Source: Ignavibacteriota bacterium | GTDB taxonomy: Bacteria > Bacteroidota > Ignavibacteria > Palsa-1295 | Length of the DNA: 61,405 bases | Reading direction: 5' to 3' | NCBI GenBank assembly: GCA_003151825.1 | Contig: PLYO01000003.1 | Span: 1-61,405 of the forward strand | Shown here: positions 18,011 through 27,588 of the stretch, piece after piece | How the letters are laid out: each line of letters starts with the position of its first letter | Position numbering within the stretch: position 1 is the stretch's first letter | Program-made: the position numbers and the translations under genes | Notes under the pieces: generated by a model | What the model saw: only the letters and a program-made list of their open reading frames with translations | Database searches by the model: none | What the model was told of the DNA's origin: nothing

Positions 18011-19044
18011 CCGAATAACGCCACAACTTCCCGTGCGGCGCGTTCACATTCATCCATTGTAACGTCGAGATGCGTGACGGCACGGAGCAACCCGTGCGAA
18101 CCAAGTGAAAGCAGAACACCTTTTTCTTTCAGCATTCCAAGCGCGCGGCCTAAATCTGAAAATCCTTCGATTTTGAGAAGAACGATATTCGTTTCAAGCC
18201 GCGTCAGGTCAATCTTGACATTTTTGGAACCATCAGTTATGATTTCTGCAAAACGCCGCGCCTTCGCGTGATCTTCGACAAGACGTTCGCGGTTATTTCT
18301 CAGAGCGAAAAGCGCGCCGGCAGCAATAATTCCCGCCTGCCGCATTCCGCCGCCCCAGATTTTTCGGAATCGCCGGGCTTTGGTAATCAACTCTTTCGGT
18401 CCCGCAAGTGCGCTGCCGACTGGAGCGCCGAGGCCCTTCGAAAAACAGACGGAGACCGTATCGAAATAATCGGCATAATCCTTTGGAGAGCAATTAGCGA
18501 AAACACAGGCATTCCAAAGCCGAGCACCATCTAAGTGCATAATAATTTCATTCGATCGCGCAAGCTCGCTCACTTCTCGAATGCGTTCGATGGGATAGAC
18601 CGTGCCGCCCGCGCGATTGTGAGTATTTTCAATCGCGATGAGCCGCGTGATGGGCATGTAGTAAGCCTTCTCACGAATGGCGGGGCGAATATCCTCAGCA
18701 GAAAGCAATCCTCGGTCGGCAGCCTTCACCGGATTAAGCTGCACGCGCGAGAGATAACTCGCGGCCGTGGTCTCGTAATTATAGATGTGGGCATCCGCTT
18801 CCAAAATTACTTCATCGCCGGCCGTGGTGTGAACGGCAATTGCAAGCTGATTTGCCATGCAGCCGGAGGGGGCGTAAAGCGCCGCTTCTTTGCCAAGAAT
18901 TCGCGCGGTTTCTTCCTGCAATTCGATGACGGTCGGGTCTTCGGCGAAAACATCGTCACCAACGGCTGCTTCGGCCATAGCTTTTCGCATGGCAAGGCTC
19001 GGTTTACTAACAGTATCGGAACGAAGGTCTATAAACTTATCCAC
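18007..19044 (-). CDS. ltaE: Low-specificity L-threonine aldolase
   Basis: PLP enzyme cleaving threonine/allo-threonine to glycine and acetaldehyde. [12 protein letters not shown] opens the domain, the PLP lysine is in [12 protein letters not shown], and [11 protein letters not shown] and [10 protein letters not shown] are also typical. I chose GTG 19044 (345 residues) because it matches family length; ATG 19101 or 19179 would add 19 or 45 residues of non-family sequence that overlap the regulatory region of the divergent asnC-type gene. The stop overlaps the next gene by 4 bp. Divergent orientation suggests control by the AsnC/Lrp protein, which is an inference. Confidence 0.88.
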   Translation of the reverse strand: MDKFIDLRSDTVSKPSLAMRKAMAEAAVGDDVFAEDPTVIELQEETARILGKEAALYAPSGCMANQLAIAVHTTAGDEVILEADAHIYNYETTAASYLSRVQLNPVKAADRGLLSAEDIRPAIREKAYYMPITRLIAIENTHNRAGGTVYPIERIREVSELARSNEIIMHLDGARLWNACVFANCSPKDYADYFDTVSVCFSKGLGAPVGSALAGPKELITKARRFRKIWGGGMRQAGIIAAGALFALRNNRERLVEDHAKARRFAEIITDGSKNVKIDLTRLETNIVLLKIEGFSDLGRALGMLKEKGVLLSLGSHGLLRAVTHLDVTMDECERAAREVVALFG

Positions 19045-19070
19045 ATTATTAAATAAATTAGAAGTAGCTC

Positions 19071-19101
19071 TTGACTTTACTTTTGAAAGTTCGTAACTTT
19101 G
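19071..19101 (+). promoter_or_regulatory. Bacteroidota-type promoter of the AsnC/Lrp gene
   Basis: TTG at 19071-19073 and TAACTTTG at 19094-19101 match the -33 TTG / -7 TAnnTTTG consensus with a 20-bp spacer. The -7 element ends 17 bp before ATG 19119. This supports the short start for the regulator and argues against the in-frame TTG at 19071. Confidence 0.6.
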
Positions 19102-19118
19102 CATTACAAACGCACGAC

Positions 19119-19643
19119 ATGGAACAAAAAACGAACGGGGAGCGTGGCAAAAAGCCGAATATTCCTGCAATCGAGACACTCGGCCTCGATCGCACGGACT
19201 TGATTTTGCTTGGCCGGCTCCAGCGTCAAGGCCGAAAAAAGCGCAATGAGCTTGCGGAAGAAGTAGGCATGTCGCTGCCGGCCGTGAGCGAGCGGATGCG
19301 AAAGCTCGAAGAGCGCGGATTACTCGAAGGATTTTATGCGAAGCTCGATCCGAAGCTTGCCGGTTTGGATGTCGCTGTTTTTATCACGGTGACGGTCGAA
19401 TCGAGCAGCAAGTATCCGGATTTTTTACGCGCGGCAGAAATGCATCCGGAAATTATGGAAGTTCATGCGATCACGGGCGAAGGCTCGCATCTCGTGAAAG
19501 CGCGGACATGGAACACCTCGACGCTGGAACGATTGCTCGCGCAAATTCAGCAATGGCCGGGCGTCAAGCAAACCCGCACGAACGTCGTGCTCAATACTTA
19601 TAAGGAGACGATGGCGCTGCCGATAGAAGAATTAGGGGCCTGA
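19119..19643 (+). CDS. AsnC/Lrp-family transcriptional regulator
   Basis: 174 residues. The winged helix-turn-helix spans about 22-70 (DLILLGRLQRQG, RNELAEEVGMSLPAVSERMRKLEERGLL) and the RAM ligand-binding domain about 80-160 (VAVFITVTVESS, ITGEGSHLVKA). Proteins of this family form octamers that sense amino acids. It lies divergent to threonine aldolase and upstream of glutamine synthetase, suggesting a role in amino-acid/nitrogen control. The N-terminal leader MEQKTNGERGKKPN is extra to the family core. The stop codon TGA is the first triplet of a family A repeat. Confidence 0.88.
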   Translation: MEQKTNGERGKKPNIPAIETLGLDRTDLILLGRLQRQGRKKRNELAEEVGMSLPAVSERMRKLEERGLLEGFYAKLDPKLAGLDVAVFITVTVESSSKYPDFLRAAEMHPEIMEVHAITGEGSHLVKARTWNTSTLERLLAQIQQWPGVKQTRTNVVLNTYKETMALPIEELGA

Positions 19644-19820
19644 ACCTGGATTACGCGGATTAAAGCGGATTACGCGGACGATTTTTAGGATTAAATCAAT
19701 CGCGTGAATTTAAAAAATTTTGGAAGATTATGTTTGTTATTTTAACAAAAAAAGGTTTCATTCCACATCATCCGAACAATCGTCCGTGTAATCCGCTCGA
19801 ATCAGCGTAATCGCGGTTCT
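19641..19820. repeat. Family A bracketed inverted repeat
   Basis: Left arm 19641-19697 starts TGAACCTGGATTACGCGG and its TGA is the asnC stop codon. The right arm 19778-19820 is its reverse complement. As in the 12 kb copy, left arms read ...GCGGATTAAAGCGG and right arms (reverse-complemented) read ...GCTGATT..GCGG, so left and right are distinct and conserved. The 80-bp centre is very AT-rich and probably contains the glnA promoter. Confidence 0.85.
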
Positions 19821-19852
19821 TATTTTCATCACTCATTACTCGTTACTTAACT

Positions 19853-21190
19853 ATGACCAAATCCGAAGTACTGTCACTCGCAAAAGAACAAAAAGTAGAA
19901 TTCATCAACGTCATGTTCACCGATTTACTCGGTGTGATGAAGGCGCTGACCATTCCCGTATCCAAACTCGAAGACGCTATCGATTCGAACGTGTGGTTCG
20001 ATGGCTCTTCGATCGAAGGCTTTGCCCGCATATCCGAATCGGACATGTATTTGAAGCCCGATCTCGATACGTTCACCGTCATTCCGTGGTCGAAGGGATC
20101 GCGCGCAGTTACGGCGCTCATCATCGGCGATGTGTATATGCCGGACGGAACTCCGTTCGAAGGCGATCCGCGCGCAATCCTGAAACGCCAATTAAAACGG
20201 GCAGCCGATATGGGATACCAATTCAATACCGGGCCGGAACTGGAATTTTTCCTCTTCAAGCGCGGCGCCGATGGCTCGCTTCAGGCGCTGCCGCACGATA
20301 CCGCTGGTTACTTCGATCAAACCACCGACATTGCATCCGAAATCCGCAAGGAAATGAGCTTCGCGCTTTACGAAATGGGTATCGATGTCGAGGCGCTGCA
20401 CCATGAAGTTGCTATCGGCCAGCACGAAATTGATTTCAAGTACGATAACGCGCTGCGCTGCGCGGACATCGTCATCATTATGAAATACGCGCTGAAATCC
20501 ATCGCGATGAAATACGATTTGCATTGTACCTTCATGCCGAAGCCCATCGCGGGAATTAATGGATCGGGAATGCACGTGCATCAATCGCTTTTTTCGCCGG
20601 ATGGTAAAAAGAATTTGATGCAAGACCCCAAAGGCGAGTACCAGCTTTCCGATCTTGCGAAAAGTTACATTGCGGGACAACTAAAACACATTCGCGCGAT
20701 GAACGCGATCTTAAATCCAACGGTGAATTCGTACAAACGCCTCGTCGTCGGATATGAAGCGCCGGTGTATGTCGCATGGGGACAGCGCAATCGTTCCGCG
20801 CTCATTCGCATTCCGCGCATCACGAAGGGACGTGAGAAAGCCGTGCGCGCGGAACTTCGCTGTCCCGATCCATCGGCCAATCCATATCTTGCGTTTGCTG
20901 TCATGCTTGCGGCGGGACTGGATGGCATCGAGAACAAGATGAAAGCTCCCGCGCCGGTCGAAGAAAACATCTTCGAATTCACGGATGAAACAGCGGCGGC
21001 GCGTGGAATCACCACCGTTGCGAAAAACCTGATGGAAGCGATCGAAGAACTACAAAAAGACAAGGTGATCTGCGCGGCGCTGGGAAGTTATTGCGTAGAA
21101 AAGCTCGTCGAAGCGAAGACGGCCGAGTGGGATTCGTACCGCATGTCGGTCACGCAATGGGAGCTGGACCGGTATTTGGAAGTGTATTAA
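19853..21190 (+). CDS. glnA: Glutamine synthetase type I
   Basis: ATP-dependent amidation of glutamate with ammonia in the cytosol. 445 residues, the size of the GSI-alpha subtype; the GSI-beta enzymes regulated by adenylylation are about 470. FDGSSIEGFA, the NGSGMHVHQSLF metal/ATP segment, YKRLVVGYEAP and RNRSALIRIPRI are present, as is the SANPYLAFAVMLAAGLDGI block. ATG 19853 starts 32 bp after a family A repeat arm. A GSI-alpha enzyme is usually controlled by feedback and transcription, and the AsnC/Lrp gene lies just upstream. Confidence 0.95.
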   Translation: MTKSEVLSLAKEQKVEFINVMFTDLLGVMKALTIPVSKLEDAIDSNVWFDGSSIEGFARISESDMYLKPDLDTFTVIPWSKGSRAVTALIIGDVYMPDGTPFEGDPRAILKRQLKRAADMGYQFNTGPELEFFLFKRGADGSLQALPHDTAGYFDQTTDIASEIRKEMSFALYEMGIDVEALHHEVAIGQHEIDFKYDNALRCADIVIIMKYALKSIAMKYDLHCTFMPKPIAGINGSGMHVHQSLFSPDGKKNLMQDPKGEYQLSDLAKSYIAGQLKHIRAMNAILNPTVNSYKRLVVGYEAPVYVAWGQRNRSALIRIPRITKGREKAVRAELRCPDPSANPYLAFAVMLAAGLDGIENKMKAPAPVEENIFEFTDETAAARGITTVAKNLMEAIEELQKDKVICAALGSYCVEKLVEAKTAEWDSYRMSVTQWELDRYLEVY

Positions 21191-21192
21191 GG

Positions 21193-21237
21193 GAAAGAAC
21201 CGTGATTTATGGGATTATTGGGATTTATGAGATTAGG
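21193..21237. repeat. Family B-like repeat arm (GGGATTATTGGGATTTATG type)
   Basis: A single arm with GTGATTTATGGGATTATTGGG, related to the paired element at 42451-42610. It lies between the convergent ends of glnA (21190) and the 1336-residue T9SS gene (21253). Confidence 0.55.
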
Positions 21238-21252
21238 TAGATTCATCCAAGA

Positions 21253-24200
21253 TTACCGATCCACGACAAGCGGGCGCGAAGCCTCCCAGCCCAAGGAATG
21301 AACGACCACCATGTACCTTCCCGAAGCGAGACTCGTCATCGGGATATTCACGGTATAACTCCCGCGAGCGAAACTTTGCGCCAAGATGCTCTCGACTAAT
21401 TTTCCCATCATGTCGTATAATCCGGCCTCGACGTAGCCATCGTTGCCGAGCGTGAGCGCAAGGCTCGCCACATTGGACGCCGGATTGGGAATAATAGGCC
21501 CCATCGCGTACGAGCCGCCCGGCGAGAACTGCCCATTTAATCCCGTGCAGTCCGTAACAGTTACCTTCCCCGGCGAAACCTGGATGTTCACGAAAGTATC
21601 GGCGGCCGTTACCGCTAATCCAATTTCGGTAGATGGGCGCGGGCCGAGCAGAGCAAGCCATTGTATGTATCCGATGAAACCGGGATTGCTAAAGTCGATC
21701 GAGTCCATGAAGCCCACCGAGTCCATTGCCACCGTCTGAACAGTGATGAGAAATCCTCCCTCCGGCAAAACGACGATGGGATCGAACGAGACGACGCCGC
21801 GAACCAAATGCTTGCCTGCGAGCGAAGAAGAATCGAGCGTGATGGAAGTTGTTGCCGTATCGCCAGCGCGAACTGCTGCGCTGGAAACGGTGAAGTGCAC
21901 CCACGGATTTGGATGCGTGAACCCGCTCCCATTTAATATGGCTGAAAACGACTGCCCTTCCTTTGGGAACAGCGTGATCGTATCGGTTGCCGTCCCGGTA
22001 TCCTGCGGACAAAAACGAAATACCAGTTCCGCAGAGCCTAATGAAAGAATCGTGTCCGGAAGCGAGGAGATAATCTTAAACGCCGGATTTTTTACTTGCA
22101 CCGAATCAATGATTGCCGAAGGGCCACAGGGATCGGCAACGAGGATCGAATCCTCGCGGCAATTACCAATGAGAACAGGCCCAAAGTCGATGGGATTGGC
22201 GGCAAGTCCCGTCACAATTCCACGGCCAATAAGCGCAATGGCAATTGTCGAATCGCATCCGGCGTCGCTCACACTGATGCGGAGCGTATCGGAATGGGCG
22301 AGCGTATCGCCGGGAGCAAATGCGAGGTGAAGGAATACGCTTTGACCCGGCAAAAGCTGCGCGGCGGAATCGAGCAATGTGAATGGGCTTCCTGCCGGTA
22401 GTCCTAATTGCAAAATAGCGAGCGTGTCCGGCCCGATATTCGTAATATGGACGCTGTCGGTATCACTTTGGCCAAGGCAGAGTGGCGTAAATTCTACACT
22501 GAAATCGAAATGAAGCTCCGCTCCGGCCACGCGGTAGCCGAGCGTGGTTATCAGTGTCGTGTCCGAAAGTCGATAGAAAATAGTATCGGCAAAAACTCCG
22601 TCAGTGTCCGGCGTCCACGAAATGGTAATAGTAGTGTCCTCATGCGGCTGAAGTACCACGTTTAAAGAATCCTCGCGTGGCGGGTGGCGTCCCTGCCACC
22701 CCTCGATGGTAATGGTATCGTTGCCGAGATTCGAAATCGTATCTGTGAAGGTAATAGCGTGTCCTAAGCAGCTTGTCCCGAGATTTTTCGCGCCGAGACT
22801 CGTGGCAAGCCTGAGCACGCCCACTCCTTCCATCGCGATTGAATCCTGTCGTCCATCGAGCACTTGCGTGGCACTAACATCGCCGCTGTCGGTTGGGCAA
22901 AAGGTGATAATCATCTCCTCCTTTTGCTTAGGAGCAAGCGCGGTATCCGGTGGAACGAGCTTTAGCGTAAAGGGAGGTATATTCCAATTACTCCGGTCGA
23001 GATAAAGCGTGTCCGTTCCGGCGGAGAGCAGCGTGACGGTATCGCTCGTGCAATTTCCGATAAGTACCTTGCCGAAGTAGGTGCTGGCAGGCAATAACGC
23101 CAGCGAATCATTCCTTTTGAGCCCGCTGCCGAGAAGAGTAATGATCTTCGGAGAATCGGCGGAGTCGTTCGAGATGAATGTTACGGTCGCGGATTTTGCG
23201 CTCGCGGTATCGGGGCAAAACTGGACTTCGAGCGTATCGGAAGAATACGCCGGAATGACGAGCGGAGTATCGGGAGTTATTGAAAAATCAGCCGAGCCGG
23301 AAAGCGCGCCGTTGCCAATCACGAGCGGCGATTCCCCTTCGTTCCGCAGCACGAGCGAAAGCTTTTTACAACGGTTCAGCCGGACAGTCCCGAAATTCAG
23401 CGTGTCCAGCGCTACTAAGAATGGCGATGGAGGATGAGTGATAATTCCCATTCCCACATTCGACATCAGCCAATTGGGTTCGTAAGATGGATAGGAGGCC
23501 GGGCCGTTCACTTCGGCAAGCGCCATGACAAAAAGCACCGAGTCATGCGTAAGCGGCAGCCATTTTGCCCACGAGCCATCCTCAGCGCGAAGCGTATCGA
23601 CCGATTGCCAGACCGTATGCTGTGTTCGGTAAAAAACCCGTACTGTATCGAGCGTATTGATAGAATCAGGCGCAAATCCAGATAAACGCACAAAACCTTG
23701 GACCGGCAACTCACCCTGCTGAGGTGTAAGCGAAATGCCCTCGGTCCAGACGGCGGCAAGCTGCCGGGTTGGAGCCAAGTTCGATCTGCCATCAATTCTG
23801 ACGCGGCCCAGGCCGCCCGCCCCTCCGGGATATGCATCGGAGTCCGCCGCATGGCCAAAGCTTCCGCCGTTTACAAGGATGCTCGCGCCAACGGCCTGAA
23901 TACCTTTGGGGCTTGCCAGATAAATTGCGCCGCCTGAGCCGCCGCCGCCGCCGGCTGCAATTTTTGCTCCGGTCGTGCCGGAATCGCCACGGGAGCTGAA
24001 TGTGTCGGAATCCGCTACGATAGAATCGTAAGAAGTGAGTTCAATCGCTCCGCCGCCTCCGCCGCCCGAACCGCCATAACCATCTCCAAGCTCGACCAAA
24101 TTTCCCGCGCCGCCGCCGGATCCACCGGCGAGCGGAATAAGGAACCTTCCACCGTTGTCTGTTCCGCCGTTCACGCCTGACCCAAATGGCTGCGCACCAC

Positions 24201-25263
24201 CGGCCCCTGCCGTGCCGAATCCGCCGCCGCCGCCGCCATATTCTATGTGAGTGACATCCTCTCCGCCGCCGGAACCTCCTCCAAAACCACCAGTTTGAGA
24301 AGGGCGCTGACTCGTGCCCGCATCGCCGCTCGATCCATAAGGCGCTCCGGTTCCACCACCGCCGCCATGACCATCCGGATCGCTACCGCCGCCAAGAACG
24401 CCCGTGGCAGCCGGCCCGCCTGCAACATAAGTTCCAACAGAATCAGAGCCGGCGCTTCCCATCGAATCGCTCGGGCAACTGCCTCCGCCGGTGAAACCAG
24501 CGCCGCCGATGCCGCCGCCAATTCCGCCGAAGCCATGCCCGCCGCCGCCGCCGCCGGGACCGCCATCGATGCTATCGGCATCCACGGAAATCGCTGAATT
24601 CGTAAGGCGAATAGGCCCTTTGGAAAGGATTACCACCGGAAGCAGCCGAGGATTCGCCGGCGTTGTATCCGGATTGGTGAGCGAAAAATGGATCGTTGCA
24701 TTCGTTACGATGAGAGAATCGACCAAGAGTACATTGTTTGCCGAAAGATTACCAAAGCCATTGCCAATCGTTGTGTCACGCGTGATGGAGCCAAGATGTT
24801 GGGTGGAATCGATAAAGAAATTTACCGTATCCGATCGCGCGGAGACAGTGCTGATAACAGAGAACGCCACCGGGCCTAACGAGGCATTGGGCAATACGAA
24901 CATCGGAATCTGCATCAGGTGTCCGTTCCAACTCACGATGGGAGGGCCAATCATTACTCGAGCGGTATCGGCAGGATGGACAAAATTAACGCTCACATCG
25001 GAATCGAGCGCGTCATACCCAAATGGACGAAAGTCATTATAGGAGGTAAGCAATTCAACGACGACGTTCATTCCGTGCGCGGCGCGGTCCGGGCGCATGG
25101 TCACAATGGGCACCTCTTGAGCACGAAGCGGAATGACCACGGCAAGCATGAAAATCAAGAATGACAAATAGCCTGCCCTGAGCTTGCCGAAGGGACGAAT
25201 GACAAATGACAAATAATTGCCACTCTCATAATTCGTAATTCGTAATTCGTAATTATTCGTCAT
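21253..25263 (-). CDS. 1336-residue T9SS protein with Gly-rich region and ASH/choice-of-anchor D repeats
   Basis: A large secreted protein. A hydrophobic stretch ending MLAVVIPLRAQE is the signal peptide. About residues 230-445 are extremely glycine-rich (GGGGGHGFGGIGGG and similar). About 620-1130 carry several ASPM/SPD-2/Hydin-like beta modules (LNFGTVRLNRCKKLSLVLRN, VQFCPDTASAKSATVTF, ITFCPTDSGD). The last 80 residues are a T9SS sorting domain (PNPASNVASLAL, YDMMGKLVESI, LASGRYMVVVHS). ATG 25263 overlaps the OmpA gene's stop as ATGA. The first 30 or so residues are encoded by dispersed repeats; a later TTG or ATG near 25152-25173 is an alternative start. Confidence 0.8.
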   Translation of the reverse strand: MTNNYELRITNYESGNYLSFVIRPFGKLRAGYLSFLIFMLAVVIPLRAQEVPIVTMRPDRAAHGMNVVVELLTSYNDFRPFGYDALDSDVSVNFVHPADTARVMIGPPIVSWNGHLMQIPMFVLPNASLGPVAFSVISTVSARSDTVNFFIDSTQHLGSITRDTTIGNGFGNLSANNVLLVDSLIVTNATIHFSLTNPDTTPANPRLLPVVILSKGPIRLTNSAISVDADSIDGGPGGGGGGHGFGGIGGGIGGAGFTGGGSCPSDSMGSAGSDSVGTYVAGGPAATGVLGGGSDPDGHGGGGGTGAPYGSSGDAGTSQRPSQTGGFGGGSGGGEDVTHIEYGGGGGGFGTAGAGGAQPFGSGVNGGTDNGGRFLIPLAGGSGGGAGNLVELGDGYGGSGGGGGGAIELTSYDSIVADSDTFSSRGDSGTTGAKIAAGGGGGSGGAIYLASPKGIQAVGASILVNGGSFGHAADSDAYPGGAGGLGRVRIDGRSNLAPTRQLAAVWTEGISLTPQQGELPVQGFVRLSGFAPDSINTLDTVRVFYRTQHTVWQSVDTLRAEDGSWAKWLPLTHDSVLFVMALAEVNGPASYPSYEPNWLMSNVGMGIITHPPSPFLVALDTLNFGTVRLNRCKKLSLVLRNEGESPLVIGNGALSGSADFSITPDTPLVIPAYSSDTLEVQFCPDTASAKSATVTFISNDSADSPKIITLLGSGLKRNDSLALLPASTYFGKVLIGNCTSDTVTLLSAGTDTLYLDRSNWNIPPFTLKLVPPDTALAPKQKEEMIITFCPTDSGDVSATQVLDGRQDSIAMEGVGVLRLATSLGAKNLGTSCLGHAITFTDTISNLGNDTITIEGWQGRHPPREDSLNVVLQPHEDTTITISWTPDTDGVFADTIFYRLSDTTLITTLGYRVAGAELHFDFSVEFTPLCLGQSDTDSVHITNIGPDTLAILQLGLPAGSPFTLLDSAAQLLPGQSVFLHLAFAPGDTLAHSDTLRISVSDAGCDSTIAIALIGRGIVTGLAANPIDFGPVLIGNCREDSILVADPCGPSAIIDSVQVKNPAFKIISSLPDTILSLGSAELVFRFCPQDTGTATDTITLFPKEGQSFSAILNGSGFTHPNPWVHFTVSSAAVRAGDTATTSITLDSSSLAGKHLVRGVVSFDPIVVLPEGGFLITVQTVAMDSVGFMDSIDFSNPGFIGYIQWLALLGPRPSTEIGLAVTAADTFVNIQVSPGKVTVTDCTGLNGQFSPGGSYAMGPIIPNPASNVASLALTLGNDGYVEAGLYDMMGKLVESILAQSFARGSYTVNIPMTSLASGRYMVVVHSLGWEASRPLVVDR
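25171..25262. repeat. Repeat cluster encoding a protein N-terminus (families N and M)
   Basis: 25171-25194 is the CCTGCCCTGAGCTTGCCGAAG-type element (family N), 25195-25215 is a family M element and 25230-25261 repeats AATTCGT. Read on the minus strand they encode the first residues of the 1336-aa protein (NYELRITNYE, LSFVIRPFGKLRAG). The ATGA overlap between stop and start codons is part of this sequence. Confidence 0.75.
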
Positions 25264-27452
25264 GGTCCGCGCTCGATGGTAATGTTAACGGTTCGGGAGA
25301 AGAATCGTCCCTCGGGCAAACTATTATCGTAGGGTAGATCGCGTGAACCGCGGCCCTGACTATGAATATCGAGCGCGGAAGGATCGCGGCCTTCGGTCCG
25401 AAGTAAATCTTCGAATTGTGTTCGCACGTTATCCGCGCGCGCTTTGCTTAGCTCGTCATTGTGCGAGGGATCGCCCATTTCGTCGGTAAATCCCTGAATG
25501 AGCACGCGCGTGACCGGTACTTTCAGCATCATCTCCGCCGCGCTACGAATCGAGCGGTCGTTGCCCGCGCCGAGTTGCGATTCATCGAAGCCAAATAAAA
25601 TAAGACTAAATCGCTCGATGCGCTCTGGACGGTCGCTCGTGACACGAATAACGTCGAGTGGAATGCTCGAATGCGCGTGAGCGTGATTTCCGGAAGAGTC
25701 CCATACGTCGTAGTCGATGTCGAGCGAATCGCGGAGGTTTTTCAGCGTTTCTTCCGTGGGCGCCCAGACTTTTTCCTCGGCGCTGTTGACGGAATCGCTG
25801 CGGAAGCTTTGGAGAATAGTCCCCTGCGCACTGATGGTGGCATACGATCGTGAAATTCCACTCTGGGTTTGGACCGAAGGAATAAGATCGATCCGGTCCG
25901 GCGTGGCAAGATGCTCGATATTGGTGACGGTCAGTGGCGCGGTGAGATGCAGCGCGGCGGAATCGCTTGCGTCAATGCGGAACTCCACGCGGCGATTTTC
26001 CGCGCGGCCATTTTCGGCGCTCGATGGGCTTGGCCGCGCGGGCAATATAGACGATTCTATAGGCAGCCGCGCCGGATCGATGTTCCAAATATTCACAAGA
26101 TAATCGCGGACGGCCTCCGCGCGTTTGCGCGCGAGCGCGAGCAGCATCGCCGACGATGCTTCTCCCGCATCGGAGTTCGCCGATGCGGCGCGGTCGCCGG
26201 TATTGTCCGTGCTGCCGATAAGCGTAACGCGCGATTTCGGAAATTTTCGCATCCGGTCGCCAAGGATATTCAGCGTTTCGCGATAAAGATCCATGAGCTT
26301 GATATTGTGTCGCTCGGAAGAACCTTGAAATTCACGTTCAGCGGCCTCGCGCGTGTGATAAACAATATATCGCGCCGGAAAATTGGAAGCGCCGGCATCG
26401 AAGAAAATATAATTCAGAATGGGGTCGGCATTGCGGGTGCGGACTTCCTCGACCGTCATACGCACGACCTGCGATGTGTCGCCTGCGGAAGAAAGCGCGA
26501 CGGCGCGAATAGTGGCCGTAAGCATGGGGCGGGTTTCGGGTTTCGGATTTTCGGTTAGGATTCGAGGCTCGGGAATTTCGCGCTTGATAAAGACGGGAAC
26601 TGTTTCCGTGCGCGGCGTAAGATCGAAGAGCAAAGTGAGCGTGGCATTTATTTCGACCGCTCGCCAAAAACTAATCCCGCCAAAGCGCCACAACGCACTG
26701 CCATTCGCCGCTTGTCCTCCGAACGGCAAACTTGCTTCGATGCCCGGCTCGGCCCAAAGCTTCTTCGAAAGCGGAGCGTCGTAATTCATGCCCAGCGAGA
26801 GCGATGGATCGAGAGCCAATTTATTCGAGAGATTTCCCGAGCCGGTTACCGTATCGCGCGTACCGTCCGGGAACAAAAGTCCGGCTTCCACGCGGTGCAG
26901 CGAGGTCTGATACGATTGCAGAAAAATCATTCCCAGATTCGCGCCGGCAAGCGCGTGCCACCGGCTTGCAAATTCATACGAAAACCCACTCCCGATTCCC
27001 GCCTCGCCAACCCGCGCCAGCACTTCATGCCGAATGCTGAAGGGCAGGAGCAAGTTTGTCGTGGCATTGTAACTCGAATCGGCTTCTATCCAATCGAACT
27101 CCGGCCGATGATATTGAAGGAACAGGCTTGGCCGGAACGTCCACGGAGATTCATCGCCCCAGAGCGGCATATCGGCAAGCAACCGAATTCCAAAATCATT
27201 GCCGGTACCGCCGGAATAAAAATCGCAATCGTTTTTTGTGACCGTCGCGGGAACACTCGCGTCATAATAGCGGCCCCAGCCATAACTCCCTTCGATGCCT
27301 GCGCGAAGCGGCTTATGCTCGACGATGTAGGAACTTTCGACTAAAGTGTCGCGCATGAGGGTGGAATCCCCCACATGAATTGGCGACTGGGCTTGTGCCT
27401 CGACCGAGAGGATGAGCCAGAGCGGAATAAGAAACATTGCATATCGCACCAT
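25260..27452 (-). CDS. Outer-membrane protein with two OmpA-like domains (paralogue)
   Basis: 730 residues from ATG 27452, chosen because MVRYAMFLIPLWLILSVEAQA-Q is a clean signal peptide; a longer frame from 27620 would run into the anti-sigma gene. A beta-barrel-like region (about 30-290) precedes two OmpA domains: one with TLIGSTDNTGDRAA and GRAENRRVEFRI, one with LFGFDESQLG, LIQGFTDEMGDPSHND and SRTVNITIE. Same plan and end motif as the protein at 4260-6281, but without the polyproline linker. It follows the sigma/anti-sigma genes and is coupled by ATGA to the 1336-aa T9SS gene, so the operon probably links envelope sensing to surface structure. Confidence 0.85.
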   Translation of the reverse strand: MVRYAMFLIPLWLILSVEAQAQSPIHVGDSTLMRDTLVESSYIVEHKPLRAGIEGSYGWGRYYDASVPATVTKNDCDFYSGGTGNDFGIRLLADMPLWGDESPWTFRPSLFLQYHRPEFDWIEADSSYNATTNLLLPFSIRHEVLARVGEAGIGSGFSYEFASRWHALAGANLGMIFLQSYQTSLHRVEAGLLFPDGTRDTVTGSGNLSNKLALDPSLSLGMNYDAPLSKKLWAEPGIEASLPFGGQAANGSALWRFGGISFWRAVEINATLTLLFDLTPRTETVPVFIKREIPEPRILTENPKPETRPMLTATIRAVALSSAGDTSQVVRMTVEEVRTRNADPILNYIFFDAGASNFPARYIVYHTREAAEREFQGSSERHNIKLMDLYRETLNILGDRMRKFPKSRVTLIGSTDNTGDRAASANSDAGEASSAMLLALARKRAEAVRDYLVNIWNIDPARLPIESSILPARPSPSSAENGRAENRRVEFRIDASDSAALHLTAPLTVTNIEHLATPDRIDLIPSVQTQSGISRSYATISAQGTILQSFRSDSVNSAEEKVWAPTEETLKNLRDSLDIDYDVWDSSGNHAHAHSSIPLDVIRVTSDRPERIERFSLILFGFDESQLGAGNDRSIRSAAEMMLKVPVTRVLIQGFTDEMGDPSHNDELSKARADNVRTQFEDLLRTEGRDPSALDIHSQGRGSRDLPYDNSLPEGRFFSRTVNITIERGP

Positions 27453-27588
27453 CCACTCAAACGGGCGGGAACAGGGATAATTTCCCCATGCATTAAAGAA
27501 GCTCACCCCGATCGTGGATAATCCACGATCCAGGCGAGCTTCGAGATGAGATGTGCTGTTGGCGCATGATCTGTTCATGCGCAAAATT

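Noticed and set aside
23900..24580. Dense CCGCCGCCG-type repeats that might suggest a repeat array or CRISPR
   Set aside because: They are the codons of the glycine-rich region of the 1336-residue T9SS protein on the minus strand; there are no regular spacers.
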